This document shows, in pieces, positions 23,589 to 32,176 of a stretch of 64,000 nt of DNA. The translations under genes were made by a program, and so were the position numbers. Within the stretch, counting starts at the first letter, position 1. Each line of letters begins with the position of its first letter. Location of the stretch: positions 372,001 to 436,000 of the forward strand of contig NZ_CP133888.1 of the NCBI RefSeq assembly GCF_041228405.1, read 5' to 3'. The notes below the pieces were generated by a model. The model worked only from the letters and a program-made list of their open reading frames with translations, was not told where the DNA came from and made no database searches. The stretch comes from Salinilacustrithrix flava. Lineage in GTDB: Bacteria; Actinomycetota; Acidimicrobiia; Acidimicrobiales; Salinilacustritrichaceae.

Positions 23589-25364
23589 ATGTGCAGCAGG
23601 TGGTGGCGGGCGCTGCTCGCGGTCTCGTTCGTGTCCGTCTCCGTCCTGGCGGTGCCCACGCCGTCAGCCGCACAGGAGGCCCCGGCCGCGACGACGCACG
23701 TGGTGGAGTCCTTCGACGGCACCCCGCTGCTGGCGAACCTGTTCGTCCCCCCGGACGTCGACGAAGCCCGTCCCGGGCCGCTCGTGCTCCTGACCCACGG
23801 GTGGGGCGGCACCGGCCAGAAGGCGCCCACCGGCTTCGTCGGCGACCTCCTGGACGCCGGCTACATCGTCCTCACCTGGGACCAGCGTGGCTTCGGCTGC
23901 TCGGGCGGCGAGGTGCAGATCGACAAGCCCGAGTGGGAGGGCGGCGACGTGACGGCGCTCATCGACTGGACCGTGGCCAACGCGCCGGTCCGGCTCGACG
24001 ACACCGGGGACCCGATCGTCGGCATGGCCGGTGGCTCCTACGCGGGTGGGGTGCAGACCGCGGCGGCCGCCGTGGACGACCGCATCGACGCGATCGCACC
24101 GGAGATCTCCTGGGCCGACCTGCGGTACTCGCTCTACGGCGGCGAGGTCGTCAACCAGGGGTGGGCCACGCTGCTCTACCTGGCCGGGCTCGCCACCGCC
24201 TCGGGCCAGGGCCTGGACCCGAGCTGCCCGACCGGCCCCCAGCCCGGCGGCCTGGCCCCGATGATCACCCGCGGGTTCACGGAGGGCTCCACGAGCGCGG
24301 CGATCTCCGACGAGGTGCTGGACTTCTTCGCCGGCAGCAGCCTCGCCTCGTACGGGCAGGAGCAGCCGGTCGACATCCCGACCCTGGTCGTGCAGGGCAG
24401 CACCGACACCCTCTTCGATCTCACCGACGGCTGGCGGATCACCGAGCACGTGCGGGCCGCGGGCGCACCCACCCGGTTCCTCGTCTTCTGCGGCGGCCAC
24501 GTCGCCTGCCCGGGCACCTACGCCGATGCGGGCGACGGCGCCCACGTGGACGAGGCGGTCCTGGCCTGGTTCGCCCGGTACCTGCACGGCGACGAGACCG
24601 TCGACGTCGGCCCCCCGGTCGAGTACCGCACCAACGAGGGCGTCTGGCGCGCGGCGGCCGGCTTCCCTGCGCCGGGGTCGGCGCCGCTCGAGGCCACGGG
24701 CACCGGCTCGCTGGTGAGCGTCCCCGCCGTGGAGCCACCGGACCTGAGCACGCTCGGCGGGGCATCCTTCGACGGCGGCATCCCGACACTGCCCTTCACG
24801 TCCGCGGCCGTGTCCGCGCCCGGCGACATCCGGGCCATGACCGTGGAGGTCGCCCGGGCCGGCGATCGGGCGATCGACCTGCTCGGCATCCCGTCGGTGA
24901 CCCTGCAGGTCGAGGGCGTCGGCGACGAGGTGATCCTCATGGCCAAGCTGGTCGACCGCGAGTCCGGCGCTGTCGTCAACCTCCAGGAGGGGGCGATCCG
25001 CGTGCCGCTGCTCGACGGGTCCACGCAGGTCGAGGTGCCCATGCCCGGCATCGCCTACACGCTGCCCGCCGGACACCACCTGGACCTGCAGGTCAGCACC
25101 GCCAGCCTGATGCACAGCAACGCGCGCACGCCCGCGACCGTCGACGTCGCCGCCACCGTGGCGGTACCCGTCCAGGCCGTCGACCGCGCTGCGGCGCCGA
25201 CCACGACGACTCAGCCTTCGCCGGTCGCCCCGACGCCGACGCTGCCGGCCACCGGCTCGGAGTCGGCTCCGTCGATCGCTGCCGCGCTGGCGGCAGCCCT
25301 GGTCGGTGCCGGCCTGCTCGTCGTCGGCGCCGCTCGACGCGGCCGGCGCCCGGTCAGCTGTTGA
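23589..25364 (+). CDS. Secreted S15/CocE-type hydrolase with LPATG wall-anchor signal
   Basis: A 591-residue secreted hydrolase. The signal peptide ends near SAAQEAP (about 30). The alpha/beta-hydrolase domain has LTHGWGGTG, DQRGFGCSGG and the nucleophile GMAGGSYAGG (Ser about 160), and the C-terminal half is a beta-rich X-Pro-dipeptidyl-peptidase-like domain. A Pro/Thr linker leads to LPATG, a hydrophobic helix and RRGRR, the layout of a sortase signal. It may cleave X-Pro peptides, acyl esters or other amides outside the cell. An alternative start at ATG 23544 overlaps the SAF stop. No sortase gene is seen here. Confidence 0.85.
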   Translation: MCSRWWRALLAVSFVSVSVLAVPTPSAAQEAPAATTHVVESFDGTPLLANLFVPPDVDEARPGPLVLLTHGWGGTGQKAPTGFVGDLLDAGYIVLTWDQRGFGCSGGEVQIDKPEWEGGDVTALIDWTVANAPVRLDDTGDPIVGMAGGSYAGGVQTAAAAVDDRIDAIAPEISWADLRYSLYGGEVVNQGWATLLYLAGLATASGQGLDPSCPTGPQPGGLAPMITRGFTEGSTSAAISDEVLDFFAGSSLASYGQEQPVDIPTLVVQGSTDTLFDLTDGWRITEHVRAAGAPTRFLVFCGGHVACPGTYADAGDGAHVDEAVLAWFARYLHGDETVDVGPPVEYRTNEGVWRAAAGFPAPGSAPLEATGTGSLVSVPAVEPPDLSTLGGASFDGGIPTLPFTSAAVSAPGDIRAMTVEVARAGDRAIDLLGIPSVTLQVEGVGDEVILMAKLVDRESGAVVNLQEGAIRVPLLDGSTQVEVPMPGIAYTLPAGHHLDLQVSTASLMHSNARTPATVDVAATVAVPVQAVDRAAAPTTTTQPSPVAPTPTLPATGSESAPSIAAALAAALVGAGLLVVGAARRGRRPVSC

Positions 25365-26196
25365 AGCCGGCCACCGCGAGCGCGATGACGCCGGCGCCCA
25401 CCACGAAGCGGTAGCCCACGAACGGGGCGAAGGTCCGGGTCTGCACGAAGCGGATCGTTCCCCACACGGCGGCGAAGCCGGTCACCGCACTGGTGGCCAT
25501 GCCCACCAGGAACGGGGCGACGAAGTCCGAGGGGATCCCGCCCTCGCCGACGACGTCGAGCAGCTTGTAGACGCCGGCGCCGGCGATGATCGGCAGGCTC
25601 ATCAGGAACGAGAGGCGGGCGGCGGCGGCCCGGTCGAAACCGAGGGCCCGACTCACCGTGATGGTGACGCCGGAGCGGGAGACGCCCGGCTGGAGGGCGG
25701 CGGCCTGCCCCAGCCCCATCAGCAGCGCGTCGCGCAGGCGGAACTCCCCGGCCTTGCGGGGGCCGCCCATCCGGTCGGCCGCCCACAGCAGGACGCCGCC
25801 GACGATGAGCATCACGCCGATCAGCCAGTAGATGTCGTCGAGCTCCTCGATGGCGTCGTTGAGGAGGAATCCGGTGATCGCCGCCGGCACGGCCGACACC
25901 ACGAGCAGCCACGCGATGCGACCTTCGGGCGGGGCGTCGGCGCGGTTGGCCGGCACCACCACGCGCAGGCCCTCCCGGGCGAACACGACGAGGTCCCGCC
26001 AGAAGTAGGCGATGGCGCCGGCGAGCGTGCCGATGTGGAGGGCGACGTCGAAGGCCTTGGCGAGGGAGTCGTCGCCGGCGAAGTCGTCCCAGCCGAACAG
26101 CCACGGGACGATGGCGAGGTGCCCGGACGACGAGATCGGGATGAACTCGGAGAGGCCCTGGACGATGCCGAGGACGATGGCGTGCAGGAGAGACAT
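25354..26196 (-). CDS. uppP: Undecaprenyl-diphosphatase UppP (BacA)
   Basis: A 280-residue polytopic membrane phosphatase. It has the two UppP signatures LGIVQGLSEFIPISSSGHLAIV (about 9-30) and LQPGVSRSGVTITVSR (about 158-173). It recycles undecaprenyl pyrophosphate for wall synthesis, and bacitracin resistance is a known side effect. It overlaps the convergent hydrolase gene by 11 nt. The 73-nt region upstream holds a nested inverted repeat, and no good Shine-Dalgarno is visible. Confidence 0.93.
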   Translation of the reverse strand: MSLLHAIVLGIVQGLSEFIPISSSGHLAIVPWLFGWDDFAGDDSLAKAFDVALHIGTLAGAIAYFWRDLVVFAREGLRVVVPANRADAPPEGRIAWLLVVSAVPAAITGFLLNDAIEELDDIYWLIGVMLIVGGVLLWAADRMGGPRKAGEFRLRDALLMGLGQAAALQPGVSRSGVTITVSRALGFDRAAAARLSFLMSLPIIAGAGVYKLLDVVGEGGIPSDFVAPFLVGMATSAVTGFAAVWGTIRFVQTRTFAPFVGYRFVVGAGVIALAVAGFNS

Positions 26197-26205
26197 GAGG
26201 AAGTT

Positions 26206-26257
26206 CGTTCTGGCCTACGAGATCCCCCGCCGGTGCGGGGAGGCGCAGGCCAGAACG
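26206..26257. promoter_or_regulatory. Nested inverted repeat between TldE stop and uppP start
   Basis: Outer arms CGTTCTGGCCT and AGGCCAGAACG (11 bp, perfect) enclose an inner CCCCGC-CGGT-GCGGGG hairpin. The element fills the leader before uppP. It could terminate tldE transcription or control uppP. Confidence 0.55.
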
Positions 26258-26269
26258 GAAGGGACCGTT

Positions 26270-27640
26270 CTAGCGGCCGGAGAGGGACACGCCGGGAATC
26301 AGCAGGGTGACGCCGCCGGTGCCTCCGGGCTGCCACTCGACGTCCGCGCCGACGTGGGAGACGTCGAGGAGCAGGCGCTGCAGCGTGCTGGCCAGGGTGG
26401 CCTCCTTGATCGGCTCCGCCCGCTCGCCGCCGCGCACCCGCAGTCCCTCGACCGACACCGAGAAGTCGCCCGAGATCGGGTTCACCCCGGAGTGGATGCC
26501 GCCGAGCGACGAGGCCAGCACGCCGTCGTCGACGGTGGCGAGGAGCGAGTCGAGGTCGCCGTCGCCAGGCTGGACGGTGAGGGCACGGGCGGAGATGCTC
26601 GGGCGGCTGCTGTAGCCACGAGCCGCGGAGGCGGTGGACGCCGTCCCGGCCCGGCGGGCCGAGTGGGTGTTGTGCAGGAACCCCTGCAGCACGCCCTGGT
26701 CGAGCAGCGGCACCCGCCGGGTGGCGAGGCCCTCGTCGTCGTAGGGCTCGGCGCCGAGCGAGTCGGGGTTGGTCGGGTCGTCCACGATGGTGAGCAGCGG
26801 GCTGCCGACCTGCTGGCCGACCCGGTTCGCGAACGGGCTGCGGCCCTTGGCCACCGCTTCGCCGCCGAGCATCCCGGACACGATGCCGAGCACCGTGGCG
26901 GTGAGGCGCGGCTCGAGGATGAGCGTGACGACTGCGGACTCGGGCTTGACCGAGCCGATCTTGGCCAGCAGCCGGCTGACGGCATCGTCGGCGGCCTCGT
27001 CCAGGGACACCTCGTCGATGGCCCGACCGACCGACATGCCGCCGGCGATGACCGACGCGTCGCCGTCGTCGGCCAGGGCCGACACCGAGACGTAGGCGAT
27101 GGTGGAGCGCCCGCCGACGGAGATGCCGGTGGACGTGGCCACGGCGAAGGCACCCTCGGCGTCGGTGTAGGTGGCCGCCCGCACGCCACGGACCCGGGGG
27201 TCGGCGGCGCGCACCATGCGCTCGAGCTCGATGGCCATGGCCACCTTGTCCTCCACCGGCGTGGCGAGCACGGCCTCGCGGTGCACGTCGAGCGCCGTGG
27301 CGGCGACGCCGTCGGGCTCGGCCAGGCCGGCCCACTCGTCGGGCTCGGCGAAGGGCAGGTTGTCGCGGGCCTCGGCCAGCGCATCGGCGACGATGTCGTC
27401 GTCGTGGCTGCCGGCGTAGGCGAAGCCGGTGCGGCCGTCCTTGATCACCCGGATGCCGATGCCGGCGGAGCCGGCCTGCGTCAGCGATTCGATCTCGCCC
27501 TCGTAGGCATCGACGGAGGTGTTGGTGCCCTGGCTGACGTAGGCCTCGACCTGCTCGCCCGGGCCGGCCTGGGACGCGACCCGGTCGGCCAGCGCCCGCA
27601 GGGCGTCGACGTCGGTGCCGGCGGTGGCGGTGTCGGTCAC
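26270..27640 (-). CDS. TldE/PmbA-family metalloprotease subunit
   Basis: A 456-residue PmbA/TldE protein. The N-terminal domain has VEAYVSQGTNTSVDAYEGEIESL. The middle contains VTLILEPRLTATVLGIVSG where TldD has its zinc HExxxH, which fits TldE lacking the metal site. The C-terminal barrel has LLDQGVLQGFLHNTHSARRAG, SGVNPISGDFSVSVEG and GGVTLLIPGVSLSG. TldD and TldE form a heterodimer that degrades unfolded peptides and processes microcins. GTG 27640 overlaps the TldD stop (GTGA), so the two are coupled. Confidence 0.92.
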   Translation of the reverse strand: MTDTATAGTDVDALRALADRVASQAGPGEQVEAYVSQGTNTSVDAYEGEIESLTQAGSAGIGIRVIKDGRTGFAYAGSHDDDIVADALAEARDNLPFAEPDEWAGLAEPDGVAATALDVHREAVLATPVEDKVAMAIELERMVRAADPRVRGVRAATYTDAEGAFAVATSTGISVGGRSTIAYVSVSALADDGDASVIAGGMSVGRAIDEVSLDEAADDAVSRLLAKIGSVKPESAVVTLILEPRLTATVLGIVSGMLGGEAVAKGRSPFANRVGQQVGSPLLTIVDDPTNPDSLGAEPYDDEGLATRRVPLLDQGVLQGFLHNTHSARRAGTASTASAARGYSSRPSISARALTVQPGDGDLDSLLATVDDGVLASSLGGIHSGVNPISGDFSVSVEGLRVRGGERAEPIKEATLASTLQRLLLDVSHVGADVEWQPGGTGGVTLLIPGVSLSGR

Positions 27641-29028
27641 GAGGAGGTCCCGCCGATGGTGAGCTGGGCGACCCGCAGCGTCGGGCAGCCGTCGCCGACC
27701 GGGACGCCCTGACCGTCCTTGCCGCACGTGCCAGGGCCGCCGAATGCGAAGTCGTCGGCGATGACCTCGATGTCCTGCAGGCACTGGGGGCCGTTGCCGA
27801 TGAGGTTGCCCTCGCGGATCGGCTCGGTGATCTCGCCGTCCTCGATGAGGTACGCCTCCTGCATCCCGAACACGAAGTCGCCCGAGGCGGTGTTGACCTG
27901 GCCGCCGCCGAGCTTGGCCACGTAGACGCCGTGGTCCGTGCCGGCGATGACCTCGTCGGGGGTGGCGGTGCCGTTCTCGAGGAACGTGTTGGTCATGCGG
28001 ACCATCGGGAGGTGCTTGTAGGACTGTCGGCGCCCGTTGCCCGAGTTCGGTCGACCCTCCTTGCGGCTGCGCAGGAAGTCCCACATGTACTCGGTGAGCA
28101 CACCGTCCTGGATGAGCACGTTGCGCTGCCCCGGCGCACCCTCGTCGTCGACGGCGAAGGCGCCCCACTCCTCGGCGATGGTGCCGTCGTCGACCAGGGT
28201 GACGAGCGGGCTGGCGACGAGCTCGCCGATCCGGCCGGCGTAGACCGACGCACCCTTGTCGACCAGGTCCTTCTCCAGGCCGTGGCCGCAGGCCTCGTGG
28301 AAGAGCACCCCGCCGGAGCCGGCGCCGATGACCACCGGCAGCTGGCCGGAGGGGGCGGGCCGGGCTCGCAGCTTGGTGATCGCCATCTGGGCGGCCTCGG
28401 CGGCGAACTCGTCGATGTCGATGCGGTCGAACAGCTCCCAGCCGATGGTGAGGCCGGTGGACTTGCGGCCGGTCTGCATGCCGGTGTCTCCGGTGGCCAC
28501 CGCGCTGACCGAGAACAGGGTGCGGACCTGGTCGTCGCTGGTGAGCAGCCCGTCGCTGTTGGCCACCAGGATGCGGCGGCGGGAGCCGGCCACCGAGGCG
28601 GTGACCTGGGAGATCTCCCGGGCCGCGGCCCGGGCGGCCTCGTCGGCCTGGCGCAGGATGGCGACCTTGTCCGCCTTGGGCACGTCGTCGGGAAGCACGC
28701 TGACCGGGCTCGGGTTGGCCACGTCGCGGCGGGTGAGGGCGATCTCCCGCACGCCGCCGCCGCCCTCGCGGGCCGCGGCGGATGCCGCCTCGGCCGCGGT
28801 CAGCAGGCCCTGCTCGCTGAGGTCGGCGGTGTGGGCGAAGCCGGTGGTGTCGCCGACCACGACCCGGATGCCGGCGCCGCGGTCGCGACCGGAGCTGAGC
28901 TGCTCCACCCGGCCGTCGTCCAGGGTGGCGTTGCCGCTCTGCTTGTCCTCGGCGAAGACCTCGGCGAACTCGCCGCCGGTCCGCAGGGCTCGTGCCAGCA
29001 CTCGCTCGAGCGTGGGATCCTCGATCAC
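27637..29028 (-). CDS. tldD: TldD-family zinc metalloprotease
   Basis: A 463-residue TldD. The zinc motif is GGVLFHEACGHGLEKDLV (HExxxH, about 233-250). Downstream are VRMTNTFLENGTATPDEVIAGTDHGVYVAKLGGGQVNTASGDFVF and GPGTCGKDGQG near the C-terminus, where the two cysteines are also metal or structural ligands in the family. It partners with the downstream TldE. A GGAGG site lies 8-9 nt before ATG 29028. Transcribed divergently from the thioesterase gene at 29103. Confidence 0.93.
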   Translation of the reverse strand: MIEDPTLERVLARALRTGGEFAEVFAEDKQSGNATLDDGRVEQLSSGRDRGAGIRVVVGDTTGFAHTADLSEQGLLTAAEAASAAAREGGGGVREIALTRRDVANPSPVSVLPDDVPKADKVAILRQADEAARAAAREISQVTASVAGSRRRILVANSDGLLTSDDQVRTLFSVSAVATGDTGMQTGRKSTGLTIGWELFDRIDIDEFAAEAAQMAITKLRARPAPSGQLPVVIGAGSGGVLFHEACGHGLEKDLVDKGASVYAGRIGELVASPLVTLVDDGTIAEEWGAFAVDDEGAPGQRNVLIQDGVLTEYMWDFLRSRKEGRPNSGNGRRQSYKHLPMVRMTNTFLENGTATPDEVIAGTDHGVYVAKLGGGQVNTASGDFVFGMQEAYLIEDGEITEPIREGNLIGNGPQCLQDIEVIADDFAFGGPGTCGKDGQGVPVGDGCPTLRVAQLTIGGTSS

Positions 29029-29090
29029 TTCGTCCTCCGGGGTCGCGGGACGGGCCTGGGCCGATGTGACTCGGGCCGACCCGGACGACG

Positions 29091-29096
29091 TAGCGT
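29091..29096 (+). promoter_or_regulatory. -10-like box, leaderless start of thioesterase-like gene
   Basis: TAGCGT, 6-nt spacer, GTG 29103. Confidence 0.55.
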
Positions 29097-29102
29097 ACCG
29101 AC

Positions 29103-29480
29103 GTGCCCCTCCAGACCGGTCTCAGCGCCGCGGTCGAGATCGTCGTCGGCGACGACGACACCGCCATCGCCATCGGCTCCGGCTCGGTCCCGGTGCTCGC
29201 CACCCCCCGTCTCGTGGCCCTCTGCGAGCAGGCCGCGGTGGCAGCCATCGACGGCCAGCTCGAGGACGGCTCCACGTCGGTCGGCATGCGGGTCCAGGTC
29301 GACCACCTGATGCCCACCGCCGTCGGCGCTCCCGTCACGGCCGAGGCCACGCTCGAGAAGGTGTCCGGACGCCGGCTGACCTTCACCGTCTCGGCCTCGG
29401 ACCACCGCGGCCTGATCGCCGCCGGCCGGGTCACCCGCGTCGTGGTCGACTACGACCGCTTCATGGAGAAGGCCAACTAG
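29103..29480 (+). CDS. Hotdog thioesterase, fluoroacetyl-CoA thioesterase-like
   Basis: A 125-residue single hotdog domain. It has VEIVVGDDDTAIAIGSG, the helix VLATPRLVALCEQAAVAAI with Thr and Glu in the positions of the FlK catalytic Thr and Glu (about 39 and 46), and VGMRVQVDHLMPTAVGAPVTAEATL carrying the histidine (about 69). Relatives hydrolyse acyl-CoAs, and FlK prefers fluoroacetyl-CoA. A general acyl-CoA role is more likely here, with the substrate unknown. GTG 29103 has no ribosome-binding site but a TAGCGT box 6 nt upstream. Confidence 0.82.
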   Translation: MPLQTGLSAAVEIVVGDDDTAIAIGSGSVPVLATPRLVALCEQAAVAAIDGQLEDGSTSVGMRVQVDHLMPTAVGAPVTAEATLEKVSGRRLTFTVSASDHRGLIAAGRVTRVVVDYDRFMEKAN

Positions 29481-29486
29481 ATCTGG

Positions 29487-29510
29487 CAGCGGCCACGGAA
29501 CGGGCCGCTG
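29487..29510. terminator. Bidirectional terminator-like hairpin
   Basis: CAGCGGCC, 8-nt loop, GGCCGCTG, in the 34-nt gap between convergent genes ending at 29480 and 29515. There is no strong T-tract. Confidence 0.5.
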
Positions 29511-29514
29511 ACGT

Positions 29515-30384
29515 TCAGACGCCGGCGAGGAAGTCGAGCATCACCGCGCGCCACGCGTCGGGGTTCTCGAACTGGGGCGAGTGGCCGGCGTCGGTGATGA
29601 CCTCGAGCCGGGCACCCGGCACCGCGGTGGCCATCGCCTCGGACGGGCCCAGGAACGGTGCGTCCTGCTCGCCGACGATCACGAGGGTCGGCACCGACAG
29701 GTCGGCGAGGTGCTGCAACCGGTCGAGCTGGTCGATCATCTGCCCGATCATCGATGCGTACATGGCCGGCGAGCTGCCCAGGAACTTCTGGTCGCCGAGC
29801 TCGCGGTACCCCGGACGCTCGTCGAGGAGGCGCTGGTTGGCGGGCGTCCCGAGCGGACCGTCGCCCTCCAGGGCATCCATCGCCTCCTTCACCGCGGCCA
29901 TGCCGCCCTCGCGCACGATCTCGGCCCCGAGCATGGCCAGCTCGCGGTCGATCTCCAGCGGCCCGTGGGTGGTGTCCATCAGGACGAGGCCGTCGAGCGC
30001 GCCCGGCCGCTTCGCCGCCGCGACCTGGGCGATCATCCCGCCCATCGAGTGGCCGAGCAGCACGAACCGGTCCCAGCCCAGGGCGTCGACCAGGGACAGC
30101 ATGTCGCCGGCGAAGTGGTCGAAGGAGTACTCGGACTCGTCTTCGGGGTGCCAGGAGTCGCCATGGCCCCGCAGATCCGGGGCGACCACCCACCACCCGG
30201 CCTCGGCCAGGGCCTCCATGTGGTCGGCGAAGTCGACGCGGCCGCCGGTGAAGCCGTGCACGAGCAGCAGCCCCCGTCCGTCCGAGCCGACCTCGTCGAT
30301 CGTCACGTGCTCGCCGGCCCCGATGTCGATCACCCGTGTCGCCATCCGCACATGGTGGCCCACCGCGTCCGGCAGCGACGTCAC
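29515..30384 (-). CDS. Alpha/beta hydrolase
   Basis: A 289-residue classical alpha/beta hydrolase. It has LLLVHGFTGGRVDF (oxyanion region, about 39-52), DLRGHGDSW, the nucleophile elbow FVLLGHSMGGMIAQ (Ser about 115), the acid in LVIVGEQDAPFLG (about 239) and the His in DAGHSPQFENPDAW (about 267). The substrate is unknown: a lipase, lactonase or dienelactone-type activity are all possible. GTG 30384 overlaps the TGA of the upstream lipoprotein (GTGA) and is chosen for coupling. ATG 30345 (MATRVIDIG) is an equally possible start. Confidence 0.88.
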   Translation of the reverse strand: MTSLPDAVGHHVRMATRVIDIGAGEHVTIDEVGSDGRGLLLVHGFTGGRVDFADHMEALAEAGWWVVAPDLRGHGDSWHPEDESEYSFDHFAGDMLSLVDALGWDRFVLLGHSMGGMIAQVAAAKRPGALDGLVLMDTTHGPLEIDRELAMLGAEIVREGGMAAVKEAMDALEGDGPLGTPANQRLLDERPGYRELGDQKFLGSSPAMYASMIGQMIDQLDRLQHLADLSVPTLVIVGEQDAPFLGPSEAMATAVPGARLEVITDAGHSPQFENPDAWRAVMLDFLAGV

Positions 30385-31055
30385 CAGCGCAGGAGGGCGG
30401 GCAGCTCGCGCAGGTCGACCGATCCACTCGGCACCGCGACGATGGTGCCCGGCCGGAGCGGGCGCCGGCGCAGGAGGACCGGCCGCTCGATCCCGGCGAC
30501 GGTGAGGTGGACCTCGTCATCGCCGACCACCTCGACGGCGAGCACCTCCCGCCCGGCCACCGCGTCGCCGGGACCGATCCCGTCGGGCTGCGGAGGCGGC
30601 TGACGGGCCTCGACCACCACGTCGGGCAGCTCGCCACCCGCGGCGGCGACGGCGTCCAGGTCGAAGCGGACCCACTCGGCATCGGCGACCGTCCGGCCGA
30701 CCTCCGGGTGCAGCCACCACCAGTGCTCGTCGGCCGTTCCCACGTGCTGCTCGACGATGCCGGCCGGGGTGTCGATGGCGAGGTGGACGGTGCCGGCCCC
30801 GTCGGTCCTCCAGGTCGTCTCGACCACGGCACGACCGGAGCCGTCGGGCAGCGGGCCGAGGTCGGCGACCAGGGCGATCTCGTGGGGTCCGGTTGGGGGG
30901 TCCGACGCCGGATCGAGCGCCGGTTCGGAGGCGGGATCGACCGCGGACGGTGGCGGGACCCGGGACGTCGAGGCGGCAGAACCCGACGAGCAGGCGGTGA
31001 GCACGAGCGCGGCGGCGAGCGCGGCGCACCGAAGGCGGCGGGGGCGGATGGGCAC
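30381..31055 (-). CDS. Putative lipoprotein of unknown function
   Basis: A 224-residue protein with a clear lipoprotein signal: MPIRPRRLRCAALAAALVLTACSSG, Cys at about 22. A Pro/Asp/Ser-rich linker of about 35 residues contains two near-repeats (PASEPALDPASDPP). The soluble part is beta-rich, with IVEQHVGTADEHWWWLHPE and a tail RPLRPGTIVAVPSG. No domain is recognised. It is coupled to the downstream hydrolase by a GTGA overlap, which hints that the two act together at the envelope. Confidence 0.75.
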   Translation of the reverse strand: MPIRPRRLRCAALAAALVLTACSSGSAASTSRVPPPSAVDPASEPALDPASDPPTGPHEIALVADLGPLPDGSGRAVVETTWRTDGAGTVHLAIDTPAGIVEQHVGTADEHWWWLHPEVGRTVADAEWVRFDLDAVAAAGGELPDVVVEARQPPPQPDGIGPGDAVAGREVLAVEVVGDDEVHLTVAGIERPVLLRRRPLRPGTIVAVPSGSVDLRELPALLRW

Positions 31056-31191
31056 GGTGGGCCTCCCGGATCGACCGGCCGTGACGGCCGGGATGCAACG
31101 GGTGGCGTCAGGTCGACCACCGAACCGGCACCGAGGCTAGCCACCCCCATCGGAGGCCGGTGGCGGATCGTTCGGGCGCCTGGCGCCGCCG

Positions 31192-31197
31192 TAGTCT
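31192..31197 (+). promoter_or_regulatory. -10-like box upstream of a 9-codon ORF and PAP2 gene
   Basis: TAGTCT, 6-nt spacer, GTG 31204, which opens a 9-codon reading frame ending inside the PAP2 start. Confidence 0.4.
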
Positions 31198-31203
31198 GGC
31201 GAG

Positions 31204-31233
31204 GTGCGGGGACAGAGGCAGACCAGCGCATGA
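31204..31233 (+). CDS. Possible leaderless 9-residue upstream peptide
   Basis: Reading GTG CGG GGA CAG AGG CAG ACC AGC GCA TGA gives a nine-residue MRGQRQTSA-like peptide. Its TGA overlaps the ATG of the PAP2 gene (ATGA at 31230-31233). With a TAGTCT box 6 nt before its GTG it fits leaderless initiation followed by coupled reinitiation. The alternative is that this is simply a short 5' leader. Confidence 0.3.
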   Translation: MRGQRQTSA

Positions 31234-32141
31234 CCGCCGGCGCCGTGGACCAGGACGACACCACCACCGCGTCCGACGCGCAGGTCGCCGCCGGCCGGCT
31301 GCGCTGGTGGCGCGAGCTCCTCTACGTCGCCGTCTTCTACGCGGTGTACTCCTCGGTGCGGAACCTGTTCGGCTCCCAGGGCACGGGCGAGGACGTCGAC
31401 GCCTCGGTCGCGTTCGAGCACGCCCGCCAGATCATCGACATCCAGCGCGCCATGGGCCTCTACTTCGAAGACGAGCTCCAGCGCTGGTACCTCGACCTGC
31501 CGGCCATGGGGCTCATCCGCGTCTGGAACATCTTCTACGGCACCGCCCACTTCGTGGTGACCGCCGGCGCGCTCGTGTGGCTGTACCGCAGCGACAAGGC
31601 CCGCTACCCCCGATGGCGCAACACGCTGCTCGTGACGACGGCGGTGGCCATCGTCGGCTTCGCCAGCTACTCGCTGATGCCGCCGCGGCTGCTGGACGAC
31701 CCCGGCAAGTACGGGGCGTGCCGGATCTACGCACCGGAGGCCGCCTTCGCCGCCGAGCCCGGCGACAAGTCGGTCGAGGGGTGCGACCGGTACGGCTTCG
31801 TCGACACCCTCGCTGTGCACGGCGGGTGGATCTCCTTCGATGACGAGAAGGCGGCCGGGCTCACCAACCAGTACGCGGCGATGCCGTCGATGCACATCGG
31901 GTGGTCCGTGTGGTCCGCGCTCGTGCTGGTGCCGATGATGCGGCGCCGGTGGACCCGTGCGCTGGCGTGGAGCTACCCGTTCCTCACCCTGTTCACGATC
32001 ATCGTCACCGCCAACCACTACTGGATCGATGCCGTGGGCGGCCTCGTCGCGCTCGGGTTCGGCGCCCTCGTCGCCCGCTGGCTCACCGCCCGCTTCCAGG
32101 CCCGCCACGCTCGGGACGACCTCCCGATCACCACCGCGTAG
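31230..32141 (+). CDS. PAP2-superfamily membrane phosphatase/transferase (inositolphosphotransferase-like)
   Basis: A 303-residue polytopic membrane protein with about six helices (LLYVAVFYAVYSSV, TAHFVVTAGALVWLY, LLVTTAVAIVGFASYSLMPP, ALVLVPMM, and others). The PAP2 histidines are in YAAMPSMHIGWSVW (about 213-226) and TANHYWIDAVGGLVAL (about 259-274), with an RLLDDP motif between. These match the Aur1/PAP2_3 family that moves phospho-head-groups or hydrolyses lipid phosphates in or facing the periplasm. The exact lipid substrate is unknown. ATG 31230 overlaps a short upstream reading frame. Confidence 0.85.
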   Translation: MTAGAVDQDDTTTASDAQVAAGRLRWWRELLYVAVFYAVYSSVRNLFGSQGTGEDVDASVAFEHARQIIDIQRAMGLYFEDELQRWYLDLPAMGLIRVWNIFYGTAHFVVTAGALVWLYRSDKARYPRWRNTLLVTTAVAIVGFASYSLMPPRLLDDPGKYGACRIYAPEAAFAAEPGDKSVEGCDRYGFVDTLAVHGGWISFDDEKAAGLTNQYAAMPSMHIGWSVWSALVLVPMMRRRWTRALAWSYPFLTLFTIIVTANHYWIDAVGGLVALGFGALVARWLTARFQARHARDDLPITTA

Positions 32142-32176
32142 CGCCCTGGCCGCGACGGATCGGCGCCCGCAGCAGG

